This document shows positions 41,871 through 44,649 of a stretch of DNA of 44,649 nucleotides, in pieces. Positions within the stretch are counted from its first letter, which is position 1, and every line of letters starts with the position of its first letter. Location: positions 1 through 44,649 of the forward strand of contig BJHG01000008.1 in the NCBI GenBank assembly GCA_014191975.1, in the 5' to 3' direction. The stretch comes from Methylococcaceae bacterium. GTDB taxonomy: Bacteria; Pseudomonadota; Gammaproteobacteria; Methylococcales; Methylomonadaceae. Made by a program: the position numbers and the translations under genes. The notes under the pieces are model-generated. The model was given only the letters and a program-made list of their open reading frames with translations, ran no database searches and was not told where the DNA came from.

Positions 41871-43085
41871 ATGGCTGTCGGACAAACAGATTTCCCAATT
41901 ATGCCACCGATTTTAGGTATTCAAATTGGTACAACCAATGCTGGAATTAAACAAATCGAGCGTGATGATTTACTGGTTTTTCAATTTCCAGAAACGGCGA
42001 CCTGCGCAGCGGTTTTTACACAAAATGCGTTTTGTGCCGCCCCCGTCCATTTGGCAAAAGCGAATTTGGCACATTCTCCCCGTTGGTTGCTAATTAATTC
42101 TGGCAACGCTAATGCGGGAACGGGCAAACAAGGCATGATCGACGCACAGCAAACTTGTGACGATTTAGCGCAATTAATCGGCGGAAAAATGCAGCAAGTT
42201 TTGCCATTTTCAACAGGTGTTATTGGTCAAACATTGCCTGTTGAAAAAATCAAAAATGCGTTACCGAAAGTGGTTTCAAATTTAGTAGAAAATCAGTGGG
42301 AACAAGCAGCACGAGCAATTATGACAACTGACACGTTTCCGAAAGGTGTGTCGAAAGTGATTGTTTTGAACGGTGAAAATGTCACGATTAATGGTATTTC
42401 AAAAGGCGCAGGTATGATTCAGCCTAACATGGCAACCATGCTAAGTTTTATTGCGACAGATGCCAAAATTAGCCAGTCGTTATTGCAGCAGTGTTTATTA
42501 GCGGCAACAGAATTATCATTTAACCGGATTACGGTTGATGGCGATACATCTACGAATGATGCGTGTGTTTTAATGGCAAGCGGTTGTTCTGCTGCACCAG
42601 AAATTCTGATAGATTCTGGGAATTACAACATTTTTTCGGCAGCGATTTTAGAAGTTTCTAAAAAATTAGCAGAATTGATTGTTCGTGACGGTGAAGGCGC
42701 AACGAAGTTAATACGAATTGTGGTTTCTGAAGCTGCAAGCGATACTGAGGCAGTACAAGTTGCCAAAACTATCGCACATTCACCGTTAGTTAAAACCGCT
42801 TTTTTTGCCAGTGACCCAAATTGGGGGCGAATTTTAGCCGCAGTAGGGCGTGCTGGTGTTATCGAAATGGAGCTTGAAAAAATTCGGATTTATTTGGATA
42901 ATGTTTGCATTGTTCGTGATGGTGGTCGTGCTATTGATTACACAGAAGAGGCAGGACAAATCGTTATGAATCAAGCTGAAATCATCATTGGAGTAAAGCT
43001 TGGACGCGGTGAATTTACACAAACGGTTTTAACCTGTGACTTTTCGTATGATTATGTGAAAATTAATGCGGAATACCGAACTTGA
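41871..43085 (+). CDS. argJ: ArgJ ornithine acetyltransferase / N-acetylglutamate synthase
   Basis: ArgJ transfers acetyl from N-acetylornithine to glutamate, and may also use acetyl-CoA, in arginine synthesis. The 404-aa precursor self-cleaves before the nucleophilic Thr in KGAGMIQPNMATMLSFIAT (about residue 190). LLINSGNANAGTGKQGM, FSTGVIGQTLP and TVDGDTSTNDACVLMAS are diagnostic. RBS AAAGG precedes ATG 41871. Bi- versus monofunctionality cannot be decided here. Confidence 0.97.
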   Translation: MAVGQTDFPIMPPILGIQIGTTNAGIKQIERDDLLVFQFPETATCAAVFTQNAFCAAPVHLAKANLAHSPRWLLINSGNANAGTGKQGMIDAQQTCDDLAQLIGGKMQQVLPFSTGVIGQTLPVEKIKNALPKVVSNLVENQWEQAARAIMTTDTFPKGVSKVIVLNGENVTINGISKGAGMIQPNMATMLSFIATDAKISQSLLQQCLLAATELSFNRITVDGDTSTNDACVLMASGCSAAPEILIDSGNYNIFSAAILEVSKKLAELIVRDGEGATKLIRIVVSEAASDTEAVQVAKTIAHSPLVKTAFFASDPNWGRILAAVGRAGVIEMELEKIRIYLDNVCIVRDGGRAIDYTEEAGQIVMNQAEIIIGVKLGRGEFTQTVLTCDFSYDYVKINAEYRT

Positions 43086-43148
43086 TTTTTGGTGTTAGAA
43101 TTAGTGTTCATTATTTTTAGATTTATTTAATTTTGAGGTTATTTCGAA

Positions 43149-43583
43149 ATGAAAAAGTTACCCCTTGTTTTATTGTTGACCTGCAGCACAATGTTAATAG
43201 CTTGTAGCGGTGAAAAGATTAATGCACATTCGGATAAAACAGCTTATCGCTCCGTTAAAATGATTAAAAATCGATTGCAACCTGAAATACGAGTCGAATA
43301 TGAAATGTCATTTTGGATGATTCGTGATGCAAACAAAGATGATGCTGCATTTTTAGCCGCTGTTGATGGTAAAAAAGCTGTTGAAATTATTGGAATGGGT
43401 AAAGAAATTTATCAAAAGCGTAAAACGGAAGGTTTTGCAGAATATCAGCAATACAAAACATGGGAAGAAATGATGGCAAAATACGATAGAGATCGTCTTG
43501 ATCAAGGTAAATCAAAATCCGATATTAAAGAAAAAATTAGCGATCCCACAAGTGGTAATCGTGATGTAATTTACAGTATGTAA
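43149..43583 (+). CDS. Small lipoprotein, DUF6694-like
   Basis: A 144-aa lipoprotein with lipobox LIAC (Cys 19) after MKKLPLVLLLTCSTM. The mature part has INAHSDKTAYRSVKMIKNRL, YEMSFWMI, FLAAVDGKKAVEIIGMGKEI, then a charged Lys/Asp-rich tail. The start I.A.S...Y..S and the DGK..EII pattern recall DUF6694 lipoproteins, of unknown function. It lies alone between argJ and metF. Confidence 0.65.
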   Translation: MKKLPLVLLLTCSTMLIACSGEKINAHSDKTAYRSVKMIKNRLQPEIRVEYEMSFWMIRDANKDDAAFLAAVDGKKAVEIIGMGKEIYQKRKTEGFAEYQQYKTWEEMMAKYDRDRLDQGKSKSDIKEKISDPTSGNRDVIYSM

Positions 43584-43616
43584 TTTTAGATTAGTTAAAT
43601 TAACTTTTTATTCCTT

Positions 43617-44456
43617 ATGCCAACACAAAATACACCACAATTTAGTTTTGAATTCTATCCGCCTAGAACGTCAGAAGGTGCAGTAAATTTAGATACTGTA
43701 CAAAAGCAACTTTCACAATTAAATCCTGAATTTTTTTCTGTTACTTTTGGTGCGGGTGGTTCAACGCGTGATAAAACATTTGAAACCGTTGTTGGCATTC
43801 AAAAGAAAGGAATTTCTGCGGCACCACATTTATCGTGTGTTGCATCAACGAAAGAAAATATCCGTTCAATTTTGAATGATTATCGTGAAAATGGAATTTC
43901 TAAAATTGTCGCGTTACGTGGTGATTTGCCTTCTGGAATGATGTTAGCGGGTGAATTTCGTTATGCAAATGAATTAGTTCAATTTATTCGTGCTGAAACA
44001 GGTGATTTTTTTAATATTCATGTGGCGGCTTATCCCGAAGTTCACCCACAAGCGACAAATTTCAATGATGATTTTAAAAATTTTAAACGCAAAGTTGATA
44101 CTGGTGCAAATGCCGCTGTGACGCAGTATTTTTATAATGCTGAATCGTATTTTCATTTTATTGAACAATGCCAAAAAGCAGGCATTACGATTCCGATTAC
44201 ACCAGGAATTATGCCGATCACCCAGTATTCACAATTATTTAGATTTTCTGAAATGTGTGGCGCAGATATTCCACGTTGGTTACGCAAACGATTAGAAAGT
44301 TTTGGTGACAATCGTGAAGCTGTAAAGGAATTTGGTTTGGAAGTTGTTAGTAAATTATGTCAGCAATTACTTGATGGGGGTGCACCGAGTTTGCATTTTT
44401 ATACGATGAATCAAGCAGCACCGACATTAGCGATTTTAAAGAACTTGCATTATTAA
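43617..44456 (+). CDS. metF: 5,10-methylenetetrahydrofolate reductase
   Basis: MetF reduces methylene-THF to methyl-THF for methionine synthesis, using FAD. The 279-aa protein shows FSFEFYPPRTSEG with the key Glu, FFSVTFGAGGSTRDKT, PHLSCVAST, IVALRGDLP, NIHVAAYPEVHPQA, and the flavin/folate region AAVTQYFYNAESYFHF and ITPGIMPITQYSQL. In many related genomes metF is next to metK-ahcY; here it is ~15 kb from them and abuts an IS fragment. Confidence 0.97.
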   Translation: MPTQNTPQFSFEFYPPRTSEGAVNLDTVQKQLSQLNPEFFSVTFGAGGSTRDKTFETVVGIQKKGISAAPHLSCVASTKENIRSILNDYRENGISKIVALRGDLPSGMMLAGEFRYANELVQFIRAETGDFFNIHVAAYPEVHPQATNFNDDFKNFKRKVDTGANAAVTQYFYNAESYFHFIEQCQKAGITIPITPGIMPITQYSQLFRFSEMCGADIPRWLRKRLESFGDNREAVKEFGLEVVSKLCQQLLDGGAPSLHFYTMNQAAPTLAILKNLHY

Positions 44457-44483
44457 GGATACAGTCAAAAATAACATCCCGAA

Positions 44484-44649
44484 TTAGCAATGATTTAAAA
44501 CGACACGATAATTCCATTTTGGAAGATGAGCATCAAAAGCAATGTCCGAGTTTTTAATGAAATCAATAGTACATTTCTTTCCGGTAAGATAAACGCCAGT
44601 GAGAATATCGACAGTCACTTTTAAGCCTTTGTTGGTTTTGGTGGTTTCC
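44484..44649 (-). mobile_element. ISAzo13-type transposase, C-terminal part (partial)
   Basis: On the minus strand a frame enters from the right edge and ends at TAA (44484-44486). It reads ETTKTNKGLKVTVDILTGVY, LTGKKCTIDFI, then AHLPKWNYRVVLNHC. This matches the end of ISAzo13-family (Rhodopirellula-type DDE) transposases: a TTTKTGLKV-like step, a Y-x-T/K-G-x-K/C step, and a final x-F/L-x-x-x-WNY. The rest lies outside the window. The IS end probably lies in 44457-44483, directly after metF; I could not define its inverted repeat. Confidence 0.75.

Overview
The window looks like chromosome from a fairly AT-rich gammaproteobacterium. The evidence is an rRNA operon end, RNase T, MlaA, DsbC, YcgR, TusB/DsrC, a Gram-negative outer-membrane assembly and lipid A block, and the rpsB-tsf-pyrH-frr-uppS-cdsA-dxr-rseP cluster. 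A metK/ahcY/metF methyl-cycle set and remnants of an NAD-linked Hox hydrogenase would fit a methanotroph-like (Methylococcales) relative. That is only an inference, because no methane or methanol oxidation gene is present.

Layout. 1-680: 3' end of 23S rRNA, 5S rRNA and a terminator. 0.7-2.7 kb: a membrane-bound lytic transglycosylase and two tandem HvfA-like secreted Cys-Gly-motif peptides, the first with a frameshift. 2.7-9.0 kb: bamA-skp-fabZ-lpxA-rnhB-truA and a DUF2231 membrane protein. 9.0-13.9 kb: sucB, an Ahr-like aldehyde reductase, alaC and hom. 13.9-15.8 kb: an accessory island between hom and thrC, with a Rap1a-like protein, two complete RelE-type toxin-antitoxin pairs, an orphan antitoxin and four copies of a short leader repeat. 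15.8-25.1 kb: thrC, a YcgR-like PilZ protein, gdx/sugE-tusB-dsrC, rnt, mlaA, mutM, a lipoprotein transglycosylase, a YgfX-like protein, an LtaS-like transferase and rimI. 25.1-25.5 kb: a 156-bp MITE-like element and the metK leader. 25.5-28.5 kb: metK, a YbjN-like gene and ahcY. 28.5-30 kb: a Wzx-like flippase. 30-38.2 kb: rpsB-tsf-pyrH-frr-uppS-cdsA-dxr-rseP-dsbC. 38.2-39.1 kb: decayed hoxH and hoxW. 39.1-44.46 kb: a cupin, sucCD, a SirB2-like protein, argJ, a lipoprotein and metF. At the right edge is the 3' part of an ISAzo13-type transposase gene.

How the genes work together. The 2.7-7.6 kb and 30-37.5 kb blocks are two halves of what is usually one gammaproteobacterial supercluster (rseP directly followed by bamA). 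They are in swapped order here, and lpxD and lpxB are absent from their usual places. sucB and sucCD supply the lower oxidative TCA cycle. alaC-hom-thrC supplies alanine and threonine. metK, ahcY and metF supply the SAM cycle.

Most of the window is housekeeping. The accessory signals are the tandem HvfA-like peptides, the toxin-antitoxin array with its shared start-region repeat, the MITE, the PilZ protein with a large internal insertion, and the hydrogenase graveyard.
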